Origin: Vibrio scophthalmi LMG 19158
GTDB lineage: Bacteria > Pseudomonadota > Gammaproteobacteria > Enterobacterales > Vibrionaceae
NCBI RefSeq assembly: GCF_000222585.1
Contig: NZ_AFWE01000078.1
Span: 1 to 64,000, forward strand
DNA length: 64,000 nucleotides
Reading direction: 5' to 3'
Below are positions 16,969-24,773 of this stretch, one piece after another. The notes below the pieces were generated by a model. That model saw only the letters and a program-made list of their open reading frames with translations, was not told the DNA's origin and searched no databases. The position numbers and the translations under genes are program-made. Within the stretch, counting starts at the first letter, position 1, and each line of letters starts with the position of its first letter.

Positions 16969-17525
16969 GTAGCCCTGAGCAATTAACACAACTGGTTGAA
17001 AGTTTGGTGCTGGATGCCACTGAGAAGTTTGATCTTAATCGCCGAATGGCAAACCGAGCGAGGCAGTTTTTTCGTCAGCAAATTCGCTCTCAACGCGACA
17101 TTGATAACAACCCTTATCAGTCACGCCGAAAGCGCAACATGTCGATAGTTTCTCGCGGTGTGCGTGGCAAGCATGGCGCTAAGCACCAGCGCAACCAAGT
17201 GGCGAGAAACACGTTAAACAACAAGAACATGCTACTTGGGATCTCAAAGTCACTTCGCACGCGTGTCAGTGATAAAGATTTTGAAGTGGGGTTAGTGGGC
17301 GTTGCTGGGTTAATCGGTAGAGAGCACAACGAAGGCTCTGAGGTGTCATTCACTACAAGAGTGAATGGTTACTTTGATAGCAATACAGGGCGCTGGCGAG
17401 GTGGCGTCGCAACCAAACGTAACTACACCATGACTCAGCGGACGTTCATTGGTTGGACTCCAGAACTTGAACGCGAGTTGATGGCTATGGCCGCTGAATA
17501 TTTTGCATTAGAGGATTTTGAGTAA
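16959..17525 (+). CDS. S: Virion morphogenesis/tail completion protein (gpS-like)
   Basis: This encodes 188 residues, basic, of the phage virion morphogenesis family (P2 gpS, Mu gpG). The N-terminus has the RRMANRARQFFRQQI region, and a GLIGREHNEGSEV segment is conserved before the C-terminal RTFIGWTPELERELM end. It joins or completes tails. The stop overlaps the next start. Confidence 0.85.
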   Translation: MQLSSPEQLTQLVESLVLDATEKFDLNRRMANRARQFFRQQIRSQRDIDNNPYQSRRKRNMSIVSRGVRGKHGAKHQRNQVARNTLNNKNMLLGISKSLRTRVSDKDFEVGLVGVAGLIGREHNEGSEVSFTTRVNGYFDSNTGRWRGGVATKRNYTMTQRTFIGWTPELERELMAMAAEYFALEDFE

Positions 17526-17707
17526 TGGCAACCTTCAAGGTTAAACCACAAAAAGGGTTAACGGTTCGTGATCCTGAAACCAGAGAAGCGCTAAAAGCGG
17601 CTGGTGAAGAAAAACCACGAAATACTTATTGGCTGCGTCGAGTGAAAGACAAGTCAGTCACTGTTGTAGACGCGAAGAAAAATAACTCAACCAAGGAGAC
17701 TGAATAA
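17525..17707 (+). CDS. DUF2635 family protein
   Basis: This is a 60-residue basic protein directly before the sheath gene. The N-terminal VKPQKGLTVRDPET pattern is typical of DUF2635, which accompanies Mu-type sheath genes. Its role is unknown, perhaps in tail assembly. The stop overlaps the sheath start by one base. Confidence 0.8.
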   Translation: MATFKVKPQKGLTVRDPETREALKAAGEEKPRNTYWLRRVKDKSVTVVDAKKNNSTKETE

Positions 17708-18840
17708 TGAGTATCAGCTTCTCAGAAGTTCCGAATAATGCTCGCGTTCCGGGCATGTACGTTGAAATTGATAACAGCCTGGCAAACAGCGCCGAAGAGC
17801 AACAGCTTTGTCTTGTGATCGGTAATGCTGTGGCCAATGCACCAACAGCTGCGAATACCGTCAAACTCTGTATGGATGATGAAAAGGCAACGGCGCTGTT
17901 TGGTGCATCCGATATCGTTAGCATGGTGAAGTTCTTTCGCAAGCAAGATGAAACCATGCCTATCTACGCTGTGAGTGTTGAAGGCTCGGATACCATGTCA
18001 GCGTTAGCCGCACTCGGTGATAAGCAATATCACCACATTATGTGTTCGCTAAATGATGACACCACTATCCGTGATTTAGGTGAGTTTTTAGAAAGGCGTT
18101 ATGACGCGCTCAATCAGATTCCTGGCATTGCTTATCTTCCTAAAAAGGGAACGCACGCGGAGCTTGTGACGTTCGGCACGAAAAGTAATTGTCCACTCAT
18201 CAGCTTTATGTCGATTGATAGCCTGGGCAACTCAGCTAATGATCCGTTAACCGATGCAGAAGCCATTGGTGCGTGGGTTGGTCAGATTGCACCGTCATTG
18301 GCGAACGACCCTTGCCGTCCACTACAAACGCTTAAGTTAAACGGTGTTTACTCAACGGCTGAAAGTGAATTTGATTGGGCAGAGCGCAACCTATTGCTGC
18401 ACGAAGGCATGGGCACTTACACCGTCACCGCAACTCAAGAGGTGCAAGTTGAGCGTCCGGTTACTGCCTATACAGAGAATGCTTCAGGTATTGCAGACAA
18501 TAGTTATTTGGATGTAATGACGCCGGCAACGGCGATGTATTTCCGTCAAAAGCAACGTTCACGAATCTTGAGTAAATATGCTCGCCACAAAGTGGCCAAG
18601 GACGGGACCAAGTTCGCACCTGGTCAAGTCATCGTAACGCCAAGCATGTTCAAAAGTGAGCTGCTTGCGTTGTATCGAGAGCTTGAATACCAAGGCATCG
18701 TGCAAGATTTTGACGGCTACAAGAAGTCGCTCATTGTCGAACTTGATATGAACAATAAACAGCGCATCAATTATCAAGATTCACCGCAGTTCGTGAACGG
18801 TCTGATCATCGTTGCCGGTAAAATTCAGTTTAGGAAGTAA
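17707..18840 (+). CDS. Contractile tail sheath protein (Mu gpL-type)
   Basis: This 377-residue tail sheath protein has the start ISFSEVPNNARVPGMYVEID seen in Mu gpL relatives rather than P2 FI. The C-terminal VNGLIIVAGKIQFRK end is also sheath-like. The size is closer to the short Mu-type than to longer sheaths with inserted domains. It forms the contractile outer tail layer. Confidence 0.9.
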   Translation: MSISFSEVPNNARVPGMYVEIDNSLANSAEEQQLCLVIGNAVANAPTAANTVKLCMDDEKATALFGASDIVSMVKFFRKQDETMPIYAVSVEGSDTMSALAALGDKQYHHIMCSLNDDTTIRDLGEFLERRYDALNQIPGIAYLPKKGTHAELVTFGTKSNCPLISFMSIDSLGNSANDPLTDAEAIGAWVGQIAPSLANDPCRPLQTLKLNGVYSTAESEFDWAERNLLLHEGMGTYTVTATQEVQVERPVTAYTENASGIADNSYLDVMTPATAMYFRQKQRSRILSKYARHKVAKDGTKFAPGQVIVTPSMFKSELLALYRELEYQGIVQDFDGYKKSLIVELDMNNKQRINYQDSPQFVNGLIIVAGKIQFRK

Positions 18841-18843
18841 ACC

Positions 18844-19209
18844 ATGGGAACAAAAATTACTAGCCGTGCGGTGCTCAATGCTGGCTCACTCGGTCGTCTA
18901 CCTATTAAAGAAGGCGCGGACATCGCTTTTGGTAACCTCAAACGTGAACCGGTGATGGGGGATGATGGCGTGTTAGGTTTCGGCGAATCTTATGACGAAG
19001 CGCCATCCATCAAATGCACCATTGCTCACGCAAAAAGCACCGATGAAGATGCGATTAAGAATTTCACGGATGAGAACGTCACGCTCGAAACCAACAGCGG
19101 TAAGGTGTATACGCTCATTGATGCTTGGGTGGGCGATCCGCTTTCATTGTCGATTAAAGATGGGCAACTGGAAGTGATGTTTTATGGCCATGAGCTTATT
19201 CCACAGTAA
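18844..19209 (+). CDS. Tail tube protein (Mu gpM-type)
   Basis: The 121-residue protein begins three bases after the sheath stop. The start TKITSRAVLNAGSLGRLPIKEG and the VTLETNSGKVYTL segment fit the tail tube family (Mu gpM). It makes the inner tube around the tape measure. Confidence 0.88.
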   Translation: MGTKITSRAVLNAGSLGRLPIKEGADIAFGNLKREPVMGDDGVLGFGESYDEAPSIKCTIAHAKSTDEDAIKNFTDENVTLETNSGKVYTLIDAWVGDPLSLSIKDGQLEVMFYGHELIPQ

Positions 19210-19218
19210 GGGCATTCC

Positions 19219-19923
19219 ATGCTAGCGATATTACTTAAACGCCAAGCGGCGGAAAAATTAACCAATCAAAAAAGCATGCCAGTGATTGAAAAAATGGAGG
19301 CGAGTGAAAGCGCTCGTCCTACCTTGGTAGGTAAGTCCTGGGAAGAAACTCAAGTCATGCTTAAACAGGATTTGTCTTATCTAAGAACGCTAGCGGGTTC
19401 AAAAGAAAAAGACCCTTACAAAGAAGAGCTGATCAAAAAATACCGTCCATTGGTCGAGCAGCTTTTAGCGACGCATCAAGGTAACTATGGAAACCTTGAA
19501 GTGATGTGGTGGTTCTTTATTTGGCATGTGGATTTAGGTCAGTTTGAAGCTATCCACGATGATTTTCGCCAAGCCATTGGGGCTGGGTTAGAAGCGCCGG
19601 CTAATTGGAAAATGAATGGGCAAACAGCGTTTTGTGGCTATGTGTTCAAACATGCACACGAGGCTCAAACCAATAATGCTGAGTTCAAACGCGAGTATTT
19701 ACTCAATGCGACTAAAGACATCCTCCGTGGTGAGCTCGCTACCAATGTGCCGCTTAAAGTAAAAATGTTCCGCTTAGTAGGGGATTGGTACGAAGAAGCC
19801 GGCGAAAAAGAACAGGCTCACAATTTGTTTGAATTAGTGATGAAGCTAGACCCGAGCAAAGGTGGCCGAAAAGGTAAGTTAAAAGATCTGAAACAGGAGC
19901 TAGGTTATGACCAACCCAATTAA
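19219..19923 (+). CDS. M: Terminase small (endonuclease) subunit (P2 gpM-like), displaced
   Basis: The 234-residue protein resembles P2 gpM: MLKQDLSYLRTLAGSKEKDPYKEEL (first part near residue 50), then LEVMWWFFIWHVDLGQFEAI. In P2 the gene lies between N and L; here it is inserted between the tail tube and the tail chaperone gene. The C-terminus (AGEKEQAHNLFELVMKLDP) looks like a TPR-like helix pair. It pairs with the terminase at 12122. It overlaps the next gene by 17 bp. Confidence 0.78.
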   Translation: MLAILLKRQAAEKLTNQKSMPVIEKMEASESARPTLVGKSWEETQVMLKQDLSYLRTLAGSKEKDPYKEELIKKYRPLVEQLLATHQGNYGNLEVMWWFFIWHVDLGQFEAIHDDFRQAIGAGLEAPANWKMNGQTAFCGYVFKHAHEAQTNNAEFKREYLLNATKDILRGELATNVPLKVKMFRLVGDWYEEAGEKEQAHNLFELVMKLDPSKGGRKGKLKDLKQELGYDQPN

Positions 19924-20206
19924 AGATAAAGGGCAAACCAAAGTGGTGACACTGGCAGAGCCTATCGAAAAAGAAGTTAAAGGTGAGATGGTGACCATTG
20001 AAAAGGTAGAGCTCACCAAACCACACTCTGGCCACTTACGAGGTGTGAACCTCAATGATATTTGCCAGGCGGATTTTGATGCGGGTAAAACGGTGATCCC
20101 TCGAATCTCCGAATTAGATGAACGCGATATGCTTAATCTCGACCCTGCAAACTGGGCGCCATTATTAACGGCGCTCGCCACTTTTTTCGTAAATACGGGA
20201 CGTTAA
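19907..20206 (+). CDS. E: Tail assembly chaperone E (short form)
   Basis: This encodes 99 residues of the Mu gp41/gpE-type tail assembly chaperone family (TKPHSGHLRGVNLND, then TVIPRISELDERDM). Tail chaperones bind the tape measure and are usually made in two forms through a frameshift. A slippery T TTT TTC lies six codons before its stop, giving the long E-E' form (see 20182-20355). Confidence 0.83.
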   Translation: MTNPIKDKGQTKVVTLAEPIEKEVKGEMVTIEKVELTKPHSGHLRGVNLNDICQADFDAGKTVIPRISELDERDMLNLDPANWAPLLTALATFFVNTGR

Positions 20207-20355
20207 TTGAAGAGCTGCCGTTCGTAGAGCCTATTTATGCTGACTTAGCCATAGCGTTCCGGTGGCAACCCAGTGAAATAGACAGGCTGACCTTTGATGA
20301 ACTTTTACGATTTCATCAGTTGGCGATAGATCGATGTCACCAGGAGAGCAATTAG
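20182..20355 (+). CDS. E' extension reached by -1 frameshift (gpE-type)
   Basis: At T TTT TTC (20182-20188) a -1 shift moves ribosomes into a frame open to TAG 20353-20355, giving an E-E' fusion of about 149 residues. The added part contains ADLAIAFRWQPSEIDRLTF, which is the P2 GpE' family signature. No usable start lies in this frame, so frameshifting is the likely way it is made. P2 uses a comparable T TTT TTG site for E+E'. Confidence 0.85.
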   Translation, partial: FFRKYGTLIEELPFVEPIYADLAIAFRWQPSEIDRLTFDELLRFHQLAIDRCHQESN

Positions 20356-20367
20356 CTCTCCTTTTTT
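20343..20367 (+). terminator. Intrinsic terminator/attenuator before the tape measure gene
   Basis: GGAGAGC (20343-20349), loop AATTA, GCTCTCC (20355-20361), then TTTTTT (20362-20367). This is a textbook terminator, yet it lies inside the late operon and overlaps the E' stop codon. Ribosomes finishing E-E' would cover the left arm, so E' translation could decide read-through into the tape measure gene. Confidence 0.7.
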
Positions 20368-20381
20368 GTAAAGGATGCATG

Positions 20382-22235
20382 ATGAAAATGAATCTTTCAG
20401 TAGTGATGGGCATCATCAACCAAACTGCTGCACCACTCAAACAAATGAGCAAAGACAGTAATGTTTATGCTGATTCCATCAAGAAAATCGAAGAGAAGCA
20501 GAAAGACCAATCTGCTGCACTGGGCATGATCGATTCGTTTCGTAAAACGCGCGAGATCATGAATAAAAATGCTCTGGCTATCGCGGCCACGAATGAAAAA
20601 CTCGATGAATTAAAAAGCAAAGCGGCCAGTGCGCAAAACCCTAGCGCCGCGCTCACTGAAAAGATAACCAAACAACGCGAAAAGCTGTTAGCGCTCAATG
20701 ATGCTCAAGATGACAGCAAAGACCGCTTGATAAAGCTTAGTAACCAACTCAAGAAGACAGGCGTGAACATGCTTGATCTTGACGGCTCAAGTGACAAGTT
20801 GAACCAGAGCTATAAAAAGCACGGCAAAGAAATCAAGCTTCTTTCGAAAAAGTATGCCCATCTTCAAACGGTCATGAAGCTCCCTCGAGGTTTAAACAAA
20901 GCCTTAAAAATGCCAACGATGGAAGGGGCGAAAAACGGCGCGCTCGCGGCAACGGGGGTAATGGGTTCAATGGCGGGGTTTGGGCTTATCATCAATGATA
21001 CGGCCAATGAGCTTGATGAATTGAGACGCTCGGCTGAGCATATTGAATTGCCTATTGCTGAACTGCAGGCGATGCGTCTACAAGCGACGCAGGCGGGTGC
21101 GGAAGCCGAAGATATGGATGCGGCAATCAAAGAAATGGCATTACGCTGGGGTGAGATGAAAACCTTCAAAAGCGGCGCTATGAATGATTTCTTCAAAGAT
21201 ACCGGCAATCAAAAAGCTTATGACGATTTGATGAAGGCAAAAGACGCCAGTGAAGCTTACCAAGTGCTGCTAAGAGAAATTGCCAACGAGACCGATGTGT
21301 CAAAGCAAGGCTTTATGGCTGATGAGTTCTTTGGTGGCGACAGCGAGAAAATTCTCACCATGCTGAAAAGCGGCACTGAAGGTTATGAAAAGGCCAAGCA
21401 ACTGCTCAATGATACCGGTGGTGCGGTTGACCCAGAATCGACTGAGAATGCAAAAGCATTTAATGCCTCTATGGTCAAACTGAGTGCGATCGTTAATTCA
21501 CTCAAAATTAGTGCGCTAACGCCTATCATGGGTGAGTTGTCATCACTGATGGAAGAACTTGCCATCAACATGAAGAGTATGGATTGGCGCGACGATAAAA
21601 TTGCAGAGCTGAGAGCAATAGTAACCGGTACGTTTAACGCCTTTCGGACTTTAGGTGGTGGCGTTCTTTGGATGGGCGAGAACATGAACACGGTGATTGG
21701 CGCGTTACTGGGCGTCAAACTGGCTTTGATTGGTATTAACGCTGTCGCGTTGGCAAACCCACTTGGTCCGTTCATCATCGCGATTGGCGCCATCATTGCG
21801 GGCGTTGGTTTGTTGATTGACCACTTTGGCGGTTTAACCGCGATAATGGATAACGTTAAATCGTTCTGGAATGGCATTTGGGGCGATGATGAAGAGGGCG
21901 ACAAGACTAAACAGCAAGCCAAGATGAGCAAGCAACTTCAAAGCAAAAATGCAGCGGCGGAGGTAACATACAGCCAAACACGCTCAGAAGGCTATGAGCG
22001 TTATAAGCAGCATGGTGGCAAGTCTTATAATTCGGATGTGGATTTAGGCTATCAAGCGATAACGCAATCAGGTCAATCTAATGCTTATCAGCCGATTAAA
22101 AACCAAAGCTTGAATAGTAAATCAGAGGTCGCGCTGACCATAAAATCAGATAAACCGGTTACCGTGGACAAAGCAAAGTCAGAGAAAGGCACTGAACTGA
22201 ATCTGGATGTTGGAAATATGAGTATGAGCTACTAA
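20382..22235 (+). CDS. Tail tape measure protein
   Basis: This encodes 617 residues: an N-terminal coiled-coil rich part (residues 1-170) and a hydrophobic glycine/alanine-rich span near 195-215 and again around 450-485. A polar C-terminus follows. That is the pattern of tape measure proteins (P2 gpT, Mu gp42). At 617 residues it implies a fairly short tail of roughly 90 nm if the usual 1.5 angstrom per residue holds. ATG 20382 is six bases after AAGGA; ATG 20379 is also possible. Confidence 0.87.
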   Translation: MKMNLSVVMGIINQTAAPLKQMSKDSNVYADSIKKIEEKQKDQSAALGMIDSFRKTREIMNKNALAIAATNEKLDELKSKAASAQNPSAALTEKITKQREKLLALNDAQDDSKDRLIKLSNQLKKTGVNMLDLDGSSDKLNQSYKKHGKEIKLLSKKYAHLQTVMKLPRGLNKALKMPTMEGAKNGALAATGVMGSMAGFGLIINDTANELDELRRSAEHIELPIAELQAMRLQATQAGAEAEDMDAAIKEMALRWGEMKTFKSGAMNDFFKDTGNQKAYDDLMKAKDASEAYQVLLREIANETDVSKQGFMADEFFGGDSEKILTMLKSGTEGYEKAKQLLNDTGGAVDPESTENAKAFNASMVKLSAIVNSLKISALTPIMGELSSLMEELAINMKSMDWRDDKIAELRAIVTGTFNAFRTLGGGVLWMGENMNTVIGALLGVKLALIGINAVALANPLGPFIIAIGAIIAGVGLLIDHFGGLTAIMDNVKSFWNGIWGDDEEGDKTKQQAKMSKQLQSKNAAAEVTYSQTRSEGYERYKQHGGKSYNSDVDLGYQAITQSGQSNAYQPIKNQSLNSKSEVALTIKSDKPVTVDKAKSEKGTELNLDVGNMSMSY

Positions 22236-22240
22236 AAGAT

Positions 22241-22277
22241 AAAAAAAGGTCGATCAGTATGGCTATCTGGTCGACCT
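22241..22277 (-). terminator. Minus-strand terminator at the prophage right end
   Basis: AGGTCGA (22247-22253) pairs with TCGACCT (22271-22277), extended by CAG/CTG inside. The flanking A7 (22241-22247) gives a U-run only for minus-strand transcripts. In the circular phage genome it could stop leftward transcripts coming across attP from the integrase side. Confidence 0.6.
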
Positions 22278-22579
22278 ATCCAAACGCAGCAAGCAAAGGC
22301 GTTTAAACTGTTAATTGAATTTATACATCATTTAGATGCGTAGTTGAATAGCAGTACTATAAACATACGATGAAAACTGTATGTCATTGTAATTTTGTAG
22401 TTTGTTAGCTTATCAAGAACGCGACGTTAGACTATTTATGCAAGTAGGAAAGGTGAGAAAGTGACTACATTATGACTACAGAGGGCGTAATTCAGAGGTA
22501 AAGAGCGCTATTAAACGCACTTTAACTGTGTTTATATACAGTGCTGTTTTTTCTAAATGTTTGATTTAATTGTATTTTG
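22278..22579. other. Prophage right arm without genes; attachment-site arm
   Basis: About 300 bp of AT-rich sequence between the tape measure gene and the guaC junction. It holds TGACTACA twice in direct orientation (22462-22469 and 22473-22480, one helical turn apart) and a LexA box. Paired direct repeats near att are typical of integrase arm-type or excisionase sites. No ORF is convincing. Confidence 0.55.
22526..22541 (+). promoter_or_regulatory. LexA (SOS) box next to the right attachment site
   Basis: CTGTGTTTATATACAG fits CTGT-N8-ACAG, a very good LexA site. A -10-like TATATA (22533-22538) lies inside it. It is about 40 bp from the guaC junction. A rightward transcript would cross the attachment site, into guaC' in the lysogen or into the phage left end in the excised circle. 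Confidence 0.68.
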
Positions 22580-22605
22580 ATGAATAAATTCAAGTTCTAC
22601 GGCAT
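22575..22605. other. attR region (prophage/guaC junction)
   Basis: Downstream of about 22583 (AAATTCAAGTTCTACGGCATG) the sequence reads as guaC coding DNA; upstream it is AT-rich phage DNA with no guaC similarity. The exact core cannot be fixed without attL. Confidence 0.7.
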
Positions 22606-22843
22606 GTCTTCACAGTCAGCGATGGCGAAGCACTCTGGCGGCGTTGCAAAATACCGCGCAGCTGAAGGTAAAACCGTACTATTGCCATTCCGTGGCACAG
22701 TGCACGACACTATCTCTGACATCCTTGGCGGCGTACGTTCAACCTGTACATACGTAGGCGCAGCAAAGCTTAAAGAGCTAACGAAGCGTACGACATTCAT
22801 CCGCGTACAAGAGCAAGAGAACAACGTATTCGGTAAAGAGTGA
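22580..22843 (+). pseudogene. guaC: GMP reductase 3' fragment cut off by the prophage
   Basis: This encodes about 87 residues that match the C-terminal quarter of Gua[29 protein letters not shown] and [12 protein letters not shown]. Full GuaC is about 347 residues; the IMP/GMP-binding barrel and catalytic cysteine would be in the 5' part beyond attL. GuaC turns GMP into IMP using NADPH. The ATG at 22580 belongs to the junction and has no ribosome site. Unless the phage restores the end at attL, the gene is disrupted. Confidence 0.9.
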
Positions 22844-22873
22844 TTCGGTCACTTTCGTAAAGTTCGAATAATT

Positions 22874-22901
22874 AAGAGCCGCTTTTAGCGGCTCTTTTTT
22901 T
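22874..22901 (+). terminator. guaC terminator
   Basis: AAGAGCCGC-TTTTA-GCGGCTCTT followed by T-run, a strong intrinsic terminator. The same hairpin sequence recurs at 41797-41826. Confidence 0.92.
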
Positions 22902-23165
22902 GCCTGAAACTTGGCAAGTGTTTAGGACTATTGTATTAATCATCAAATTTGCCCGACTAAAAGTATAGTAGTTCAAGAGTAGATACCGTCTGCGTTTGTT
23001 ATCATCGAATAAAACAATCAAAGCTTGAACGTATTTTTCCTCAGTTAGACGCTGCTGACAGGCTATCGCAGTACTAGAAAATTTAACCGAATATTCAGCA
23101 CCTTAACTTGAATAACTACAAACTGTGTACCAACCTTAATCTATAAGGAAAAATAGGGGCTAGGT

Positions 23166-24773
23166 ATGCAAATAACGCGAGCGGTTAATAAGGATGTTAT
23201 CGGAAAGATGATGCTTCCTTCTATTCTGATCAATCTCTTGTCTCTCGCCGTGCCATTAACGGTTTTACAGATTTACGATCGAATTCTTCCTAATCAAAGT
23301 TACGGCACGGCAACAATGCTGATTGTTGGTGCAAGCACTGCGGTCATACTAGAGGCGCTTATTCGGTATGTGAGAAGTTGGCTGCTTTCGGCTGCTGCGA
23401 GTAATACTGAAAATACAACCTTTGCTGAGCTTGTCACTGCCATCACCCAATCGAAACCCAATGCTCTGCGTAATCTTGGTGCAGCAGGGGTTGATAATGG
23501 GCTTTCAAATATCGTTAAAGTGAGAGAGTGGTATTCCGGTGGAATAATCTCTGGATTTATCGACCTGCCTTTTGCTTTGCTGTTTCTCGGTCTGGTTTAT
23601 TACATCGGTGGTAGCCTTGTTCTCGTACCTATTGCTGTTTGGGTGACGGCTTGTGCAGTGGTTTTTATTGTGTCGACTAAATCTAAACGACTCAGTGATA
23701 TTGCTCTTGAGAAAGACCAAGAGCGAAAAGGCTTTATGCTGCTACTTGGACAAACTATACAAGGCATAAAACGCCAAGCGGTAGAGTCGCGGCTTTATAG
23801 CCAGTTTAAACGTGCAAATGATGCTCGGTATTTGTCTAAATCGAGTGAAGAGCAACAGAATGCGTTTGCGTTAGAGTTTATTCAGCTAGCGTCGCTGATG
23901 ACATCAGTCGTGATTGTGGTCATTGGGAGTCTATGGGTTTTAGATGGAGTGCTCACAACTGGTGGCTTGGCTGCGTGTTCAATTTTGTCTGGTCGCGCTG
24001 TTGCCCCTCTCAGTGCTCTTATTGGTATGCGTGTAAAATTGAATACCATTCACTCAGCCAATCGTGCGATTCAAAACATACAGACTTTGCCAAAACAGCA
24101 CTCAGAGTCGGTCAGTTCTGAAAGCATCAGTAGTCTTTCTATCGATAAGCTGACAGCTCGGCGCTTTGGAGTTGATTACCATGCCTCTTTTGATGTTAAA
24201 CAAAGCAGCATCGTACTTATATCGAGTGATGAGCGCCATATTGATAGCTTTTTTGCAGCGGTTATAGCGGGTGTGGACGAGAGTCAAAGTGGCACGATCT
24301 TCATTAATCAACAAGAGACCCCGCTGGAATCATTCCATTTCTATACATCTTATGTAGGCGTTAAAGCGCAATTGGTTAGTGGCTCACTGCTCGATAACTT
24401 ATGTGGTTTTGATGCAGGACGCATAGAGAGAGCGACGGATTACGCTAAGAAACTAGGTCTGTGGCGGAAGCTATCCCAATTGCATGATGGTTTGGAAACG
24501 AAAGTGGGTCACACCGCTGTTAATACATTGAGCATGGGTAATACTAAGCTTTTGAATATTGCCGCTCAGCTAGCGTCTCCTGCAAGCGTACTAGTTTTGG
24601 ATAGACCTGATGCCTCGTTAGATCTAGATGGTTTAGCCGCACTTGCTCAAGTCTTGCAAGAGGAGAAAGAGCAAGGTCGTATTATTTTGCTTGTATCACA
24701 TAACCCAACGCTGGTGGCTCTCGCCAGCAACACGGTAGTGGTGAGCAAAACTGGGCAAGGAGCTTCACTATGA
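23166..24773 (+). CDS. Type I secretion ABC transporter subunit with degenerate ATPase
   Basis: The 535-residue protein has six membrane segments in residues 15-300 and a C-terminal ABC domain. The P-loop is lost: where GxxGxGKST is expected (about 345-358) it reads VLISSDERHIDSFF. The signature is LSMGN (about 455), and the Walker B is LVLDRPDAS with Arg in place of the catalytic Glu. The switch histidine is kept (LLVSHNP). It lacks a peptidase-like N-domain. The next gene is a second ABC subunit, overlapping by 4 bp, so the two most likely form a heterodimer exporting the adhesin at 28178. Confidence 0.88.
   Translation: MQITRAVNKDVIGKMMLPSILINLLSLAVPLTVLQIYDRILPNQSYGTATMLIVGASTAVILEALIRYVRSWLLSAAASNTENTTFAELVTAITQSKPNALRNLGAAGVDNGLSNIVKVREWYSGGIISGFIDLPFALLFLGLVYYIGGSLVLVPIAVWVTACAVVFIVSTKSKRLSDIALEKDQERKGFMLLLGQTIQGIKRQAVESRLYSQFKRANDARYLSKSSEEQQNAFALEFIQLASLMTSVVIVVIGSLWVLDGVLTTGGLAACSILSGRAVAPLSALIGMRVKLNTIHSANRAIQNIQTLPKQHSESVSSESISSLSIDKLTARRFGVDYHASFDVKQSSIVLISSDERHIDSFFAAVIAGVDESQSGTIFINQQETPLESFHFYTSYVGVKAQLVSGSLLDNLCGFDAGRIERATDYAKKLGLWRKLSQLHDGLETKVGHTAVNTLSMGNTKLLNIAAQLASPASVLVLDRPDASLDLDGLAALAQVLQEEKEQGRIILLVSHNPTLVALASNTVVVSKTGQGASL

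Larger units (their letters stand above)
1..22590. mobile_element. P2/Mu-mosaic myovirus prophage, right-hand part
   Basis: Everything from the window start to the guaC fragment is phage. It holds replication, Ogr late activator, baseplate, tail fibre, lysis, portal/terminase, capsid, sheath/tube and tape-measure genes. Gene families and order show a P2-type head with a Mu-type tail. Integrase, repressor and attL are not in the window. The right boundary is set by the point where guaC coding similarity begins, about 22580-22600. All structural genes look intact, so the element may be inducible, but this cannot be proved from part of it. Confidence 0.93.
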
